Origin: Ramlibacter sp.
GTDB lineage: Bacteria; Pseudomonadota; Gammaproteobacteria; Burkholderiales; Burkholderiaceae_C
NCBI GenBank assembly: GCA_030695945.1
Contig: JAUYOG010000049.1
Coordinates: forward strand, 124,001-188,000
Length of the DNA stretch: 64,000 nt
Direction of reading: 5' to 3'
Part shown: positions 1-7,450 of the stretch, piece after piece
How positions within the stretch are numbered: the stretch's first letter is position 1
Layout: each line of letters opens with the position of its first letter
The notes under the pieces: generated by a model
What the model was told of the DNA's origin: nothing
Database searches by the model: none
Seen by the model: only the letters and a program-made list of their open reading frames with translations
Program-made: the position numbers and the translations under genes

Positions 1-1
1 G

Positions 2-202
2 CTGGGCCGCGTGTCCTCGGTGTTCCTCACCGTGAACGCCGGCGCGCGGCCGGTCGGTGCAGCACTCGGTGGCCTGGTCGGCGCGGCGTGGGGCGAGCCC
101 GCCTGCCTGTGGCTGGCGCTGGCGGGGTTCGTGCTGCAAGCGTGGATCATCCTCGCGTCGAGCCTGAACGGGCTGCGCGGCCTGCCGGCGCCTGCACACT
201 AA
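2..202 (+). CDS. MFS transporter, C-terminal fragment
   Basis: The reading frame is open from the first base, so this is the last 66 residues of a larger gene that begins outside the window. It reads LGRVSSVFLTVNAGARP followed by a Gly/Ala-rich membrane segment and a second hydrophobic stretch (LWLALAGFVLQAWIILA). This matches the last two helices of major facilitator superfamily permeases, where a GRV-S-F-T-N-GARP loop is common. Substrate cannot be told from the fragment. The family call is inference from sequence style; the membrane segments are seen directly. Confidence 0.7.
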   Translation: MGRVSSVFLTVNAGARPVGAALGGLVGAAWGEPACLWLALAGFVLQAWIILASSLNGLRGLPAPAH

Positions 203-367
203 ATTCTTCGCGCGTTGCCGCCCGTCGGTCACGGCGACCCCGGGAGGAAGGCGTTCGACTTCTCGAGCATGGAGGGCTTCCTCCCGGCGAGGTTGCCGGT
301 TTCAGCTTCATCGACGTGACCGCGATCGGCCGCGGCGGCAAGTTCATGCACTGACCGGTGGCGGGCC

Positions 368-1081
368 TCAGGAGGCAGTGGCCCGGTCGGGCGCGGGGCT
401 GTCGGCGACGCCCAGCGCCCGTCGCATGGCGTCTTCGTAAGCAGGCCAGTCCCCGGCAGATGTTTCGATCGCGAGCTTGTCCGCGTCGAGCGCGGTGAAC
501 AGGTGGTCCGTGAGGCGCCGATAGTCTTGGTAGAGCGCGACCAGCCCCTCGAGGCCGGACAGGTTGCGGCGCCGCGCGTAGGGGAAAGCGAGCTTCCAGT
601 CGAGCTGGGACTGGAGCCATTCCTCACCGCGCTGCGCGCCGACGGTGCGGATGGCGCGCCCCACATCGGCCTGGTACAGGTAGACGACCAGCGGCGAGAC
701 CGGCCGGACTGCCCTCGCCACGGCGGCCAGGTGGCCCCTGATGAAGGCATCGCCCGCCTCCATCAGGAACAGGTGGGTGACGTCGCCGTGGAACAGCTGT
801 CCATCCAGCGTCGTCACCACCGTGCCCGATTCGATGCTCGCCGCGACGAAGGCCTGCCACTTGGCGAGATTCCGGCTCGCGAGCTCGTCGACCGACACGT
901 CGAGCCAGGGCTGGAACCAGTGTTCGAGCTCGTCCGTGGCGCGCAGTGGGTGCGGGAACTTCTTTTCGGTCAGCGGCCGTGCGGGGCGGCCCGAATCGTT
1001 CAAGCAGGCGGCCAGGCTGCGGGCCGCGGTCGACTTGCCGGAACCCATGATGCCTTCGACGATGACGAGGCGGCGCTGCAT
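368..1081 (-). CDS. P-loop NTPase / kinase-like hypothetical protein
   Basis: A 237-residue cytosolic protein starting MQRRLVIVEGIMGSGKST. Residues 8-17 form a Walker A motif (EGIMGSGKST) placed at the very N-terminus, as in nucleoside, gluconate and adenylylsulfate kinases. An Asp-Gly near residue 92 (TTLDGQLFHGD) could be Walker B-like. No lid or substrate motif is recognised, so the phosphate acceptor is unknown. It lies downstream of the SnoaL-like gene on the same strand (19 bp gap), so the two may be co-transcribed with topB. An unassigned small-molecule kinase or a plain P-loop NTPase are equally possible. Confidence 0.65.
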   Translation of the reverse strand: MQRRLVIVEGIMGSGKSTAARSLAACLNDSGRPARPLTEKKFPHPLRATDELEHWFQPWLDVSVDELASRNLAKWQAFVAASIESGTVVTTLDGQLFHGDVTHLFLMEAGDAFIRGHLAAVARAVRPVSPLVVYLYQADVGRAIRTVGAQRGEEWLQSQLDWKLAFPYARRRNLSGLEGLVALYQDYRRLTDHLFTALDADKLAIETSAGDWPAYEDAMRRALGVADSPAPDRATAS

Positions 1082-1100
1082 ACGCTGTCTCGACGCCCGA

Positions 1101-1475
1101 TCACTGCGCCGCGCGGACGAACTGCTTGGGGTCGTAGAAGAACTGTTCCTGCACGATCTTCTCGCCTTCCCAGCGCTGGTAGGCGAGCTCCTCGATCCGG
1201 CCGACGCTGTCGTCCTTCCAGGTGAACTCGAAGATCCAGCGGATCACCACGTGGTCGCCGTTGACGAAGACGGGGCGAACGCAGGACGAACGCACGGACT
1301 TCGCGCGAGCAAGCGCGGCAGCCTCGTGCGCGACGAGGTTGTCCCGCCCCACGCGGGGCGCGGCCATGTTCTCCTGCATCGATGCGTTCGGTGCATAGAA
1401 CTCCTGGATGGCCTCCACGTGGGCGTTGCTCTCCACTCGGGCGATGAAGCTGTCAAGGGTGGCGGGGGATGGCAT
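1101..1475 (-). CDS. SnoaL-like / nuclear transport factor 2-like protein
   Basis: A 124-residue protein with the sequence style of the NTF2/SnoaL alpha+beta cone fold: an N-terminal helix (LDSFIARVESNAHVEAIQEFY), YAPNASMQENM, a VIRWIFEFTWKDDS strand pair and an ELAYQRWEGEKIVQEQFFYDP ending. Such proteins bind small hydrophobic ligands or act as isomerases or hydrolases; the actual ligand is unknown. The start is supported by GAGGAA upstream of the ATG. It sits 15 bp after the topB stop on the same strand. Fold call is from remembered family pattern. Confidence 0.75.
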   Translation of the reverse strand: MPSPATLDSFIARVESNAHVEAIQEFYAPNASMQENMAAPRVGRDNLVAHEAAALARAKSVRSSCVRPVFVNGDHVVIRWIFEFTWKDDSVGRIEELAYQRWEGEKIVQEQFFYDPKQFVRAAQ

Positions 1476-1490
1476 GGTGGTGTTCCTCGT

Positions 1491-4427
1491 TCAGGACGAC
1501 AGGTGGTTGCCGACGATGCCGGCGAGCTCGAACATCGTCACCTGCGGCCTGCCGAATACCGGCAGCAGCTTGGCGTCGGCATTGATCGCGCGTTTGTTCG
1601 TGGCGTCCTGCAGGCCGTTGGCCTTGATGTAGTCCCACAATTTCTTGATGACTTCGGTGCGCGCCACCGGTTCGGCGCCGATCACCGCGGCCAGCTCGGC
1701 GCTCGGCTTCAGTCCGGCGCCGGGCTTGCGCGGCGCCTTGGGCGCGGCCACCTTCTTCGCCGGCGCGATCTTCTTGGCGGGCACTTTCTTCGCCGCCGTC
1801 TTGGCCGCGTACTTAGCCGCCGGCTCCTTGGCCGCCGGCGTCTTGCCCGCCGCCGTCTTGCGCGGCGGGAACTTCGACGGCGCGAACTCGAAAGTCACCT
1901 TGCCCTCGTCCTTGTTCCAGGCCAGGAAGGCCTTGAACGCGCGGCGCGTGCGCATGGACACGAACTTGTCCAGCAGGTCGGTCTTGCCGGTTTCCAGCAG
2001 CTTGCTCATCTGCTCGCGCGCGACCGGCTGCTGCAGGATCACCTGGCCGGTCTTGAAGTCGCAGGTCGGCGTGGGTTGCTCCGTGGTGGGCACCGACTTC
2101 TCGCACACGTAGTTCTTGCCGTGTTCGAAGACGCGACCGCCGCATTTCGGGCACTTGCCCAGCGGCTGCTGCGCGCTGAAGTCGACGATCTCGCCGGTTT
2201 CCGCGCCGTTCTTGTCGTCGCCGAAATCGAACTCCAGCTTCCAGTTCTTCTCCTCGTCGTTGTACTTCAGGACGATCTCGGACGTGAAGGGCCAGCCCGC
2301 CTTCGAGCGGAAGCCCTCCAGCGGGCCGATCTTCTTGTCGCGCAGCAGCTGCTCGACCTCGGCCGCGTCGAAGGTGCGCCCGGCCGGCGTCTTGCCGAAC
2401 GAGAAGCCGCAGGCGTCGTCCCCCGTGCCGCTCTTGCCTGTGCAGGTGAAGCGGCGGTAGTTTTCCTTGACCACGCCGCCGCAGTTCGGGCACGGCGTCG
2501 CGAGCGTCGCGTAGTCGCCGGGCACGGTGTCCCGGTCGTACTCCTTGGCCTTCTTGACGATGTGCTTGGTCATCTCGCCGATCTCGCGCATGAACGCGTC
2601 GCGGGAGAGCTTGCCGTGCTCCATCTGCGCCAGCTTGTATTCCCACTCGCCGGTGAGCTCGGGCTTGGAGAGTTCCTCCACGCCCAGGCCGCGCAGCAGT
2701 GTCATCAGCTGGAACGCCTTGGCCGTGGGGATCAGCTCGCGCCCCTCGCGGAACATGTACTTCTCGTTGATCAGGCCTTCGATGATGGACGCGCGGGTGG
2801 CCGGCGTGCCCAGGCCCTTCTCCTGCATCGCCTCGCGCAGCTCATCGTCTTCCACCAGCTTGCCCGCGCCTTCCATCGCGCCGAGCAGTGTGGCTTCCGA
2901 GTAGCGAGCCGGGGGCCGGGTCTTCAGCCCCTTGGGCTCCACCACTTCGGCCCGCACCATCTCGCCGGGCTTGACCGGCACCAGCGCCTGGCCCTTGTCG
3001 CCTTCCTTGGCGTCGGTCACTTCGGCGGCGGCTTCCTTGCCCCAGATCGCGAGCCAGCCGGGCTTGACCAGCACCTTGCCCTCGGTCTTGAAGCTGTGGC
3101 CGACCGCCTGCGAGATGCGCGTCGTGACCATGAACTCGGCGCTCGGGAAGAATACCGACAGGAAGCGCCTGACCACCAGGTCGTACAGCTTCTGCTCGGC
3201 CTCCGACAGGCCGCTGGGTGCCTGCAGCGTCGGGATGATGGCAAAGTGGTCGCTGACCTTGGCGTTGTCGAAGATGCGCTTGATCGGCTTGACGTAGCCC
3301 TCGTCGACCGCCTGCTGGGCGAACGGCGCGAGGTGGCGCATGCCGCTCGTGGCCAGCATGCCCATCGTGTTGTGCACCACGGCCACATAGTCTTCCGGCA
3401 GGTGGCGCGAATCGGTACGTGGATAAGTCAACGCCTTGTGGCGCTCGTACAGGCTCTGCGCCAGCGCCAGCGTCGTCTTGGCGGAATAGCCGAAGCGGCC
3501 GTTGGCCTCGCGCTGCAGCGTCGTGAGGTCGAACAGCGCGGGCGAGGCCTGCGTGGTCGGCTTGGATTCTTCGGTGACCGTCGCGGCCTTGCCGCGCACC
3601 GCGTCGGCGATCGCCTGCGCTTCTTTCTGCGACCAGACGCGGTCGGCCTTGATCTCGGCGTCGTCGGCGTTCTTGCGCCATTTCGGGTCGAACCACTTGG
3701 CGTTGTACTCGCCCGCTTCCGCCAGGAACGTGGCGTGGATTTCCCAGTAGTCGCGGCTCACGAACTTGCGGATCTGCTCCTCGCGCTCCACCACCACGGC
3801 CAGCGTCGGCGTCTGCACCCGCCCCACGGTGGTGAGGAAGAAGCCCCCGTCGCGCGAGTTGAACGCGGTCATCGCCCGCGTGCCGTTGATGCCGACCAGC
3901 CAGTCGGCCTCGGAGCGCGAGCGCGCCGCATCCGCCAGGCCCGCCATCTGCTTGTCGCTGCGCAATGAATCGAAGCCGTCCCGGATGGCCTGCGGCGTCA
4001 TCGACTGCAGCCACAGCCGCTTGACCGGCTTGCCCAGTGGCTTGCCGCCGCCGGCGAACTGCTCGATCAGCCGGAAGATGAGCTCGCCCTCGCGTCCTGC
4101 GTCGCAGGCGTTGACGAGGTCGGTGACGTCCTTGCGCTTGGCGAGCTTCACCACCGCGTTCAGTCGCGACTTGGTCTTGTCCACCGGCTTCAGGTCGAAG
4201 TACGGCGGGATCACCGGCAGGTGCGCGAAGCTCCACTTGCCGCGCTTGACGTCGAACTCCTCGGGCGCCTGGATCTCGACCAGGTGGCCGACGGCGCTGG
4301 TCACGACGTACTTCTCGCTCTCGAAATGCTCGTCGTGCTTGTCGAACTTGCCGGCCACGGGCGTCAGCGCCCGCACGATGTCCTGTGCAACCGACGGCTT
4401 CTCGGCAATTACCAAAGTCTTAGTCAT
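1491..4427 (-). CDS. topB: DNA topoisomerase III with C-terminal SWIB domain
   Basis: A 978-residue type IA topoisomerase, which cuts and passes one DNA strand to remove negative supercoils and resolve recombination intermediates. The Toprim domain opens with LVIAEKPSVAQDI and carries DAGREGELIF; the catalytic tyrosine is Tyr335 in LTYPRTDSR. Two Cys4-like zinc modules follow at about 643-670 (CPNCGG) and 757-795 (CPKCGG). Residues of about 860-905 form an Ala/Lys/Pro linker with repeated AAK and PAKK units, resembling histone H1 tails. The final ~70 residues are a SWIB/MDM2-like domain (ELAAVIGAEPVARTEVIKKL onward). E. coli TopB (~650 aa) has neither the linker nor SWIB. Divergent from the SET-domain gene. 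Confidence 0.95.
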   Translation of the reverse strand: MTKTLVIAEKPSVAQDIVRALTPVAGKFDKHDEHFESEKYVVTSAVGHLVEIQAPEEFDVKRGKWSFAHLPVIPPYFDLKPVDKTKSRLNAVVKLAKRKDVTDLVNACDAGREGELIFRLIEQFAGGGKPLGKPVKRLWLQSMTPQAIRDGFDSLRSDKQMAGLADAARSRSEADWLVGINGTRAMTAFNSRDGGFFLTTVGRVQTPTLAVVVEREEQIRKFVSRDYWEIHATFLAEAGEYNAKWFDPKWRKNADDAEIKADRVWSQKEAQAIADAVRGKAATVTEESKPTTQASPALFDLTTLQREANGRFGYSAKTTLALAQSLYERHKALTYPRTDSRHLPEDYVAVVHNTMGMLATSGMRHLAPFAQQAVDEGYVKPIKRIFDNAKVSDHFAIIPTLQAPSGLSEAEQKLYDLVVRRFLSVFFPSAEFMVTTRISQAVGHSFKTEGKVLVKPGWLAIWGKEAAAEVTDAKEGDKGQALVPVKPGEMVRAEVVEPKGLKTRPPARYSEATLLGAMEGAGKLVEDDELREAMQEKGLGTPATRASIIEGLINEKYMFREGRELIPTAKAFQLMTLLRGLGVEELSKPELTGEWEYKLAQMEHGKLSRDAFMREIGEMTKHIVKKAKEYDRDTVPGDYATLATPCPNCGGVVKENYRRFTCTGKSGTGDDACGFSFGKTPAGRTFDAAEVEQLLRDKKIGPLEGFRSKAGWPFTSEIVLKYNDEEKNWKLEFDFGDDKNGAETGEIVDFSAQQPLGKCPKCGGRVFEHGKNYVCEKSVPTTEQPTPTCDFKTGQVILQQPVAREQMSKLLETGKTDLLDKFVSMRTRRAFKAFLAWNKDEGKVTFEFAPSKFPPRKTAAGKTPAAKEPAAKYAAKTAAKKVPAKKIAPAKKVAAPKAPRKPGAGLKPSAELAAVIGAEPVARTEVIKKLWDYIKANGLQDATNKRAINADAKLLPVFGRPQVTMFELAGIVGNHLSS

Positions 4428-4501
4428 GCTCGCTCATCAATCTTTGTGTTCCCTGGCTTTCGGTCACGATGGCCTCCAGCCTCCTTACAATCGGCGCTTC
4501 C

Positions 4502-4540
4502 CGCGCGCGTACGCGCACGCGCCCGCGCGTACGTGCATAT
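4502..4540. repeat. Alternating purine-pyrimidine tract between topB and the SET gene
   Basis: Bases 4502-4522 alternate pyrimidine and purine without a break (mostly CG steps) and 4524-4540 do so again. The word CGCGCGTACG occurs twice, 20 bp apart (4504 and 4524). GCGCGTACGCGC at 4505-4516 is a perfect palindrome. Such tracts favour left-handed Z-DNA or cruciform extrusion under negative supercoiling. It lies in the 135 bp divergent region of topB and the SET gene; TTACAAT at 4485-4491 is a possible -10 for the SET gene. Confidence 0.6.
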
Positions 4541-4562
4541 TCAAATTAACAGAGTTTTCGTG

Positions 4563-5108
4563 ATGGCAGAAAAAGCAGTCAATGGCAGGGTTACCGAGGC
4601 GGCGCCGCAGGCAGTGCCCACCCCCGGGGCGAAGCGGGGCGCCAGCGCCTTTGCCAGCCGCAGGATCCAGGTGCGCCGCTCCGGCGTGCACGGCAAGGGC
4701 GTCTTTGCCCTGCAGGACATCGCGGAGGGCGAAACCATCATTGAATATGTCGGCCAGATCATCACCTGGAAGGAAGCCCAGCGCCGCCACCCGCACGACC
4801 CGAAGGACCCGAACCATACGTTCTACTTCCATGTCGACGAAAAGCGCGTGATCGACGCCAAGGTGGGCGGCAACTCCTCGCGCTGGATCAACCACTCCTG
4901 CGACCCGAATTGCGAGGCCGACGAGGAGGAGGGCCGCGTGTTCATCAAGGCCTTGCGCAACATCAGGGCCGGGGAAGAGCTCAATTACGACTACGGCCTG
5001 ATCATCGACGAGCGCTACACGCCCAAGCTCAAGGCCGAATACCCCTGCTGGTGCGGCGCCGCCAATTGCCGCGGCACGCTGCTGGCGCCCAAGCGCAGGC
5101 AGCGGTGA
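4563..5108 (+). CDS. SET domain protein lysine methyltransferase
   Basis: A 181-residue protein predicted to transfer methyl groups from S-adenosylmethionine to lysine side chains. All SET landmarks are visible: SGVHGKGVFA at 40-49, RWINHSCDPNC at 107-117 (AdoMet pseudoknot), ELNYDY at 139-144 with the catalytic tyrosine region, and a post-SET zinc motif CWCGAANCRG at 162-171. The N-terminal 30 residues are Ala/Pro/Lys-rich and probably disordered. The ATG at 4563 was chosen because upstream sequence in frame overlaps topB's start region and is not conserved-looking. No bacterial substrate is known; the neighbouring topoisomerase's lysine-rich linker is a candidate (inference). Confidence 0.92.
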   Translation: MAEKAVNGRVTEAAPQAVPTPGAKRGASAFASRRIQVRRSGVHGKGVFALQDIAEGETIIEYVGQIITWKEAQRRHPHDPKDPNHTFYFHVDEKRVIDAKVGGNSSRWINHSCDPNCEADEEEGRVFIKALRNIRAGEELNYDYGLIIDERYTPKLKAEYPCWCGAANCRGTLLAPKRRQR

Positions 5109-5112
5109 AGCC

Positions 5113-5934
5113 TTGAGCACCGCCGGGCCGCCCCAAGGTGCGAAGGCCCCCTCGGGGGGCAGCGCCGCGGCTTGGGCCGCAAGCGTGCGGGCCATTTCCG
5201 AGGCGGTCTCGCCGGCCCTTCCGGGCTTCACCGTGGAAGTCCTGCCGGAGGTCGACTCCACGAACACCGAGCTGATGCGCCGGGCGCGGGCCGGCCTGCT
5301 CGAGCCCGTGCTGCTGGTGGCCGAGCGGCAAACGGCCGGCCGCGGGCGCCTCGGCCGGGCCTGGTCCAGCCAGGCCGGCGACTCATTGACCTTCTCGCTC
5401 GGCTTGCCGCTGGCGCCGCAAGACTGGTCGGGGCTGTCGCTGGCCGTGGGCGTGAGCCTGGCCGAGAGCCTCGATCCGCGCCTTCAGCTGAAGTGGCCGA
5501 ACGACCTCTGGCTGGATGACCGCAAACTCGCCGGGATCCTGATCGAGACGGCCAGCTTCGGCGAGGGGCCCCAGGCCCGGCGTTACGCGGTCGTGGGCGT
5601 GGGCATCAACATCGCGCGCCGGGACGCGGCGGGCCTGTCGACTCCGCCGGCCTGGTTGCAGGAACTGATGCCGGGGATCGCCGCCGGCGAGGTGCTACGC
5701 CGCGTCGCCGCGCCCCTGGTACAGGCAGTGCAGGCGTTCGAAACCTTCGGATTCGCCCCGTTCCAGGCCCGCTTCAACGCGCGCGACGCCCTGCGCGACC
5801 GTGCCGTGGCGCTGTCCGACGGCACCGCCGGCACCGCCCATGGCACGACCGAGCGCGGCGCCTTGCTGGTGCACACGGCTGGGGGCATGAACACCGTCAC
5901 AAGCTCCGAAGTGAGCGTACGCCCCGCCGACTGA
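5113..5934 (+). CDS. birA: Biotin--[acetyl-CoA carboxylase] ligase
   Basis: A 273-residue biotin protein ligase that makes biotinyl-AMP and attaches biotin to the carrier subunit of acetyl-CoA carboxylase. The biotin/ATP loop is GRGRLGRAW at 76-84 and the catalytic lysine is in KWPNDLW (Lys127), with GILIE and VGVGINI following. There is no N-terminal winged helix, so this is a non-repressor (group I) type. The TTG at 5113 opens the frame, but residues 5-20 (GPPQGAKAPSGGSAAA) are a translated copy of the GC-rich intergenic repeat seen at two other places; a GTG at 5185 is an alternative start after most of it. It is 4 bp from the SET gene stop, so probably co-transcribed. Confidence 0.92.
   Translation: MSTAGPPQGAKAPSGGSAAAWAASVRAISEAVSPALPGFTVEVLPEVDSTNTELMRRARAGLLEPVLLVAERQTAGRGRLGRAWSSQAGDSLTFSLGLPLAPQDWSGLSLAVGVSLAESLDPRLQLKWPNDLWLDDRKLAGILIETASFGEGPQARRYAVVGVGINIARRDAAGLSTPPAWLQELMPGIAAGEVLRRVAAPLVQAVQAFETFGFAPFQARFNARDALRDRAVALSDGTAGTAHGTTERGALLVHTAGGMNTVTSSEVSVRPAD
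5121..5200 (-). repeat. GC-rich Comamonadaceae-type intergenic repeat, copy 1 (overlaps birA 5' end)
   Basis: The core GGCCCCCTCGGGGGGC (5146-5161) with flanking GGGCCGCCCCAAGG (5125-5138) matches, in reverse orientation, the element at 5936-6112 and, in part, the one at 44452-44517. The central CCCCCTCGGGGGG part is self-complementary and would form a hairpin. This copy lies inside the predicted first ~30 codons of birA. Confidence 0.75.
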
Positions 5935-5935
5935 A

Positions 5936-6112
5936 TATGGCCCCCACGCTTGTCACTTCGTGTACTTCCGGCTCGCGGAGCGTCCGTGCGCGCAGCTGTG
6001 CAGCGCAGCGAGCCGACGACGGGCCTACGCTATGCACGTTCCGAGGCATTGCGCTGCGGCCCGTCCCCCCCGAGGGGGCTTCAGTCGCCTTGGGGCGGCC
6101 CGGCGCCGCCTG
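5936..6112 (+). repeat. GC-rich Comamonadaceae-type intergenic repeat, copy 2 (long form)
   Basis: It begins TATGGCCCCCACGCTTGTCAC right after the birA stop and ends CTTGGGGCGGCCCGGCGCCGCC just before the next start. The core CCCCCCGAGGGGGC is at about 6066-6079. An internal ~100 bp segment is absent from the other two copies. The two halves match copies 1 and 3 when those are reverse-complemented. It fills the whole birA-6116 gap, and no promoter is evident inside it. Confidence 0.75.
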
Positions 6113-6115
6113 AGT

Positions 6116-6769
6116 ATGCTGCGCCTGGCCGTCCTCGTCCTGCTCCTGGCCAACGCCGCGTATTTTGCGTGGTCGCAGAACCTGCTCGCGCCCTGGGGGA
6201 TCGCGCCCGCGCAGCAGTCCGAACCGCAGCGGATGGAGCGGCAGATCAAGCCCCAGGCGCTGCGCATCCTGGCACCGGACGAAGCCCGCCGCATGGAAGT
6301 GACGGGTGCCGGGCCACGGTCGCCCGAGTGCCTGCAAGCCGGGCCGCTCGACGACAGCCAGCTGGCCAGTCTCAAGCAGGCCCTGGAGCCGTGGCCCGCC
6401 GGCTCCTGGACGCTGGAGCCGGCGGTCGAGCCGGCCCGCTGGATCGTCTACATGGGCAAGTACCCCACCGCCGACAACGCCGGCCGCAAGAAGGCCGAGC
6501 TACGGCAGATGGGCGTGTCGTTCGAGGCCCTGTCGGACCCGGCCCTGGAGCCGGGCCTGTCGCTGGGCGGCTTCGCGAGCGAGGCCGAGGCGGCCCGCCA
6601 GCTCGAATCGCTGACGCAGCGCGGCGTGCGCACCGCCAAGGTGGTGCAGGAGCGGGCGGAATTGCGCGGGCAGGTGCTCAAGCTGCCCGCCGTGGACGAC
6701 GCCCTGCGTGCGCGCATGGATGAACTGAAGGCGGGGCTGGGCGGCAGGAGCCTGCGCCCCTGCCGCTGA
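6116..6769 (+). CDS. Membrane-anchored SPOR-like protein
   Basis: A 217-residue protein with an N-terminal membrane anchor (LRLAVLVLLLANAAYFAW, residues 2-19) and the rest likely periplasmic. Residues ~100-180 contain WIVYMGKYPTADNAGRKKAELRQMGV and LSLGGFASEAEAARQLESL, the two-repeat pattern (GxFxxxxxAxxxxxxL) of SPOR-type peptidoglycan-binding domains. Start chosen at the ATG immediately before the hydrophobic segment; longer in-frame starts lie inside the repeat element. Role in cell division or envelope binding is inference. Likely shares a transcript with birA. Confidence 0.7.
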   Translation: MLRLAVLVLLLANAAYFAWSQNLLAPWGIAPAQQSEPQRMERQIKPQALRILAPDEARRMEVTGAGPRSPECLQAGPLDDSQLASLKQALEPWPAGSWTLEPAVEPARWIVYMGKYPTADNAGRKKAELRQMGVSFEALSDPALEPGLSLGGFASEAEAARQLESLTQRGVRTAKVVQERAELRGQVLKLPAVDDALRARMDELKAGLGGRSLRPCR

Positions 6770-6790
6770 AACCCGACAAGGAACCGATCG

Positions 6791-7450
6791 ATGACCCTCA
6801 AGCTGTACTTCGCGCCCGGCGCATGCTCCTTCGTCCCTCACACCCTGCTCGAGACGGCCGGCGAGCCGTTCGAGCCGGTGCTGGTCAAGCTGCACAAGGG
6901 CGAGAACCTCACGCCCGAATACAAGGCCATCAACCCGAAGGCGCAGGTGCCGGTGCTGGTCGACGGCGGCGAGACGATCACCCAGATCGTCGCGATCATT
7001 TGCCACCTCGATGCGCGCTTCCCGCAATGCAATTTCCTGCCGCGCGAGCCGCTGGCCCGCACCCGCGCGCTGGAGACGCTGTGCTGGATGAACAACACCG
7101 TGCACCCGACGTTCACGCATGTGTTCATGCCGTACAAGTTCACCGACAACAAGGAAGCCCAGGCCGAGATCAAGGCCTTCAACGCGAAGGCGTACGGGCC
7201 GATGCTGGGCGAGATCGAGGCGATGGCCGCGAAGGCCGCCGGCGAGGGCCGGCCTTACCTCGGCGCCGAACACTTCGGGCCGCTCGACGCGTATGCGCTG
7301 ACCTTGCTGCGCTGGGGCGGCTTCGCGGGCCATGACCCGCAAGGCTACCCGGCGCTTTGGTCCCTGGTGCAGCGCGTGGCCCTGCTGCCCGCGGTGGCCC
7401 GCGCGATGGAGCGCGAGCGCCTGCAGCTGAACGTTTACAAGGCGGCTTGA
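6791..7450 (+). CDS. Glutathione S-transferase family protein
   Basis: A 219-residue cytosolic protein. The N-terminal thioredoxin-like half has LKLYFAPGACSFVPH, where the Ser/Cys of the PGACS turn is the likely glutathione-activating residue, then NPKAQVPVLVDGGETITQ (cis-Pro VPVL and the glutathione gamma-glutamyl contact). The helical C-terminal half contains PYLGAEHFGPLDAYALTLLRWGG, with the Asp of the N-capping motif. Beta-class-like GST; the substrate is unknown. It follows the SPOR-like gene by 21 bp and its 3' end overlaps the convergent histidine kinase gene by 16 bp. Confidence 0.9.
   Translation: MTLKLYFAPGACSFVPHTLLETAGEPFEPVLVKLHKGENLTPEYKAINPKAQVPVLVDGGETITQIVAIICHLDARFPQCNFLPREPLARTRALETLCWMNNTVHPTFTHVFMPYKFTDNKEAQAEIKAFNAKAYGPMLGEIEAMAAKAAGEGRPYLGAEHFGPLDAYALTLLRWGGFAGHDPQGYPALWSLVQRVALLPAVARAMERERLQLNVYKAA

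Noticed and set aside
88..354. Open frame after the MFS end, ending GFSFIDVTAIGRGGKFMH
   Set aside because: The start overlaps the MFS gene in another frame and no family is recognised; only the last ~20 residues look protein-like, perhaps a gene remnant.
741..3968. A 1075-codon plus-strand open frame opposite topB
   Set aside because: Composition is His/Arg/Leu-rich with no domain; it mirrors topB codons on the other strand, a usual effect of high GC. Many similar long frames (for example 49146-52247 and 60069-62267) were dropped for the same reason.
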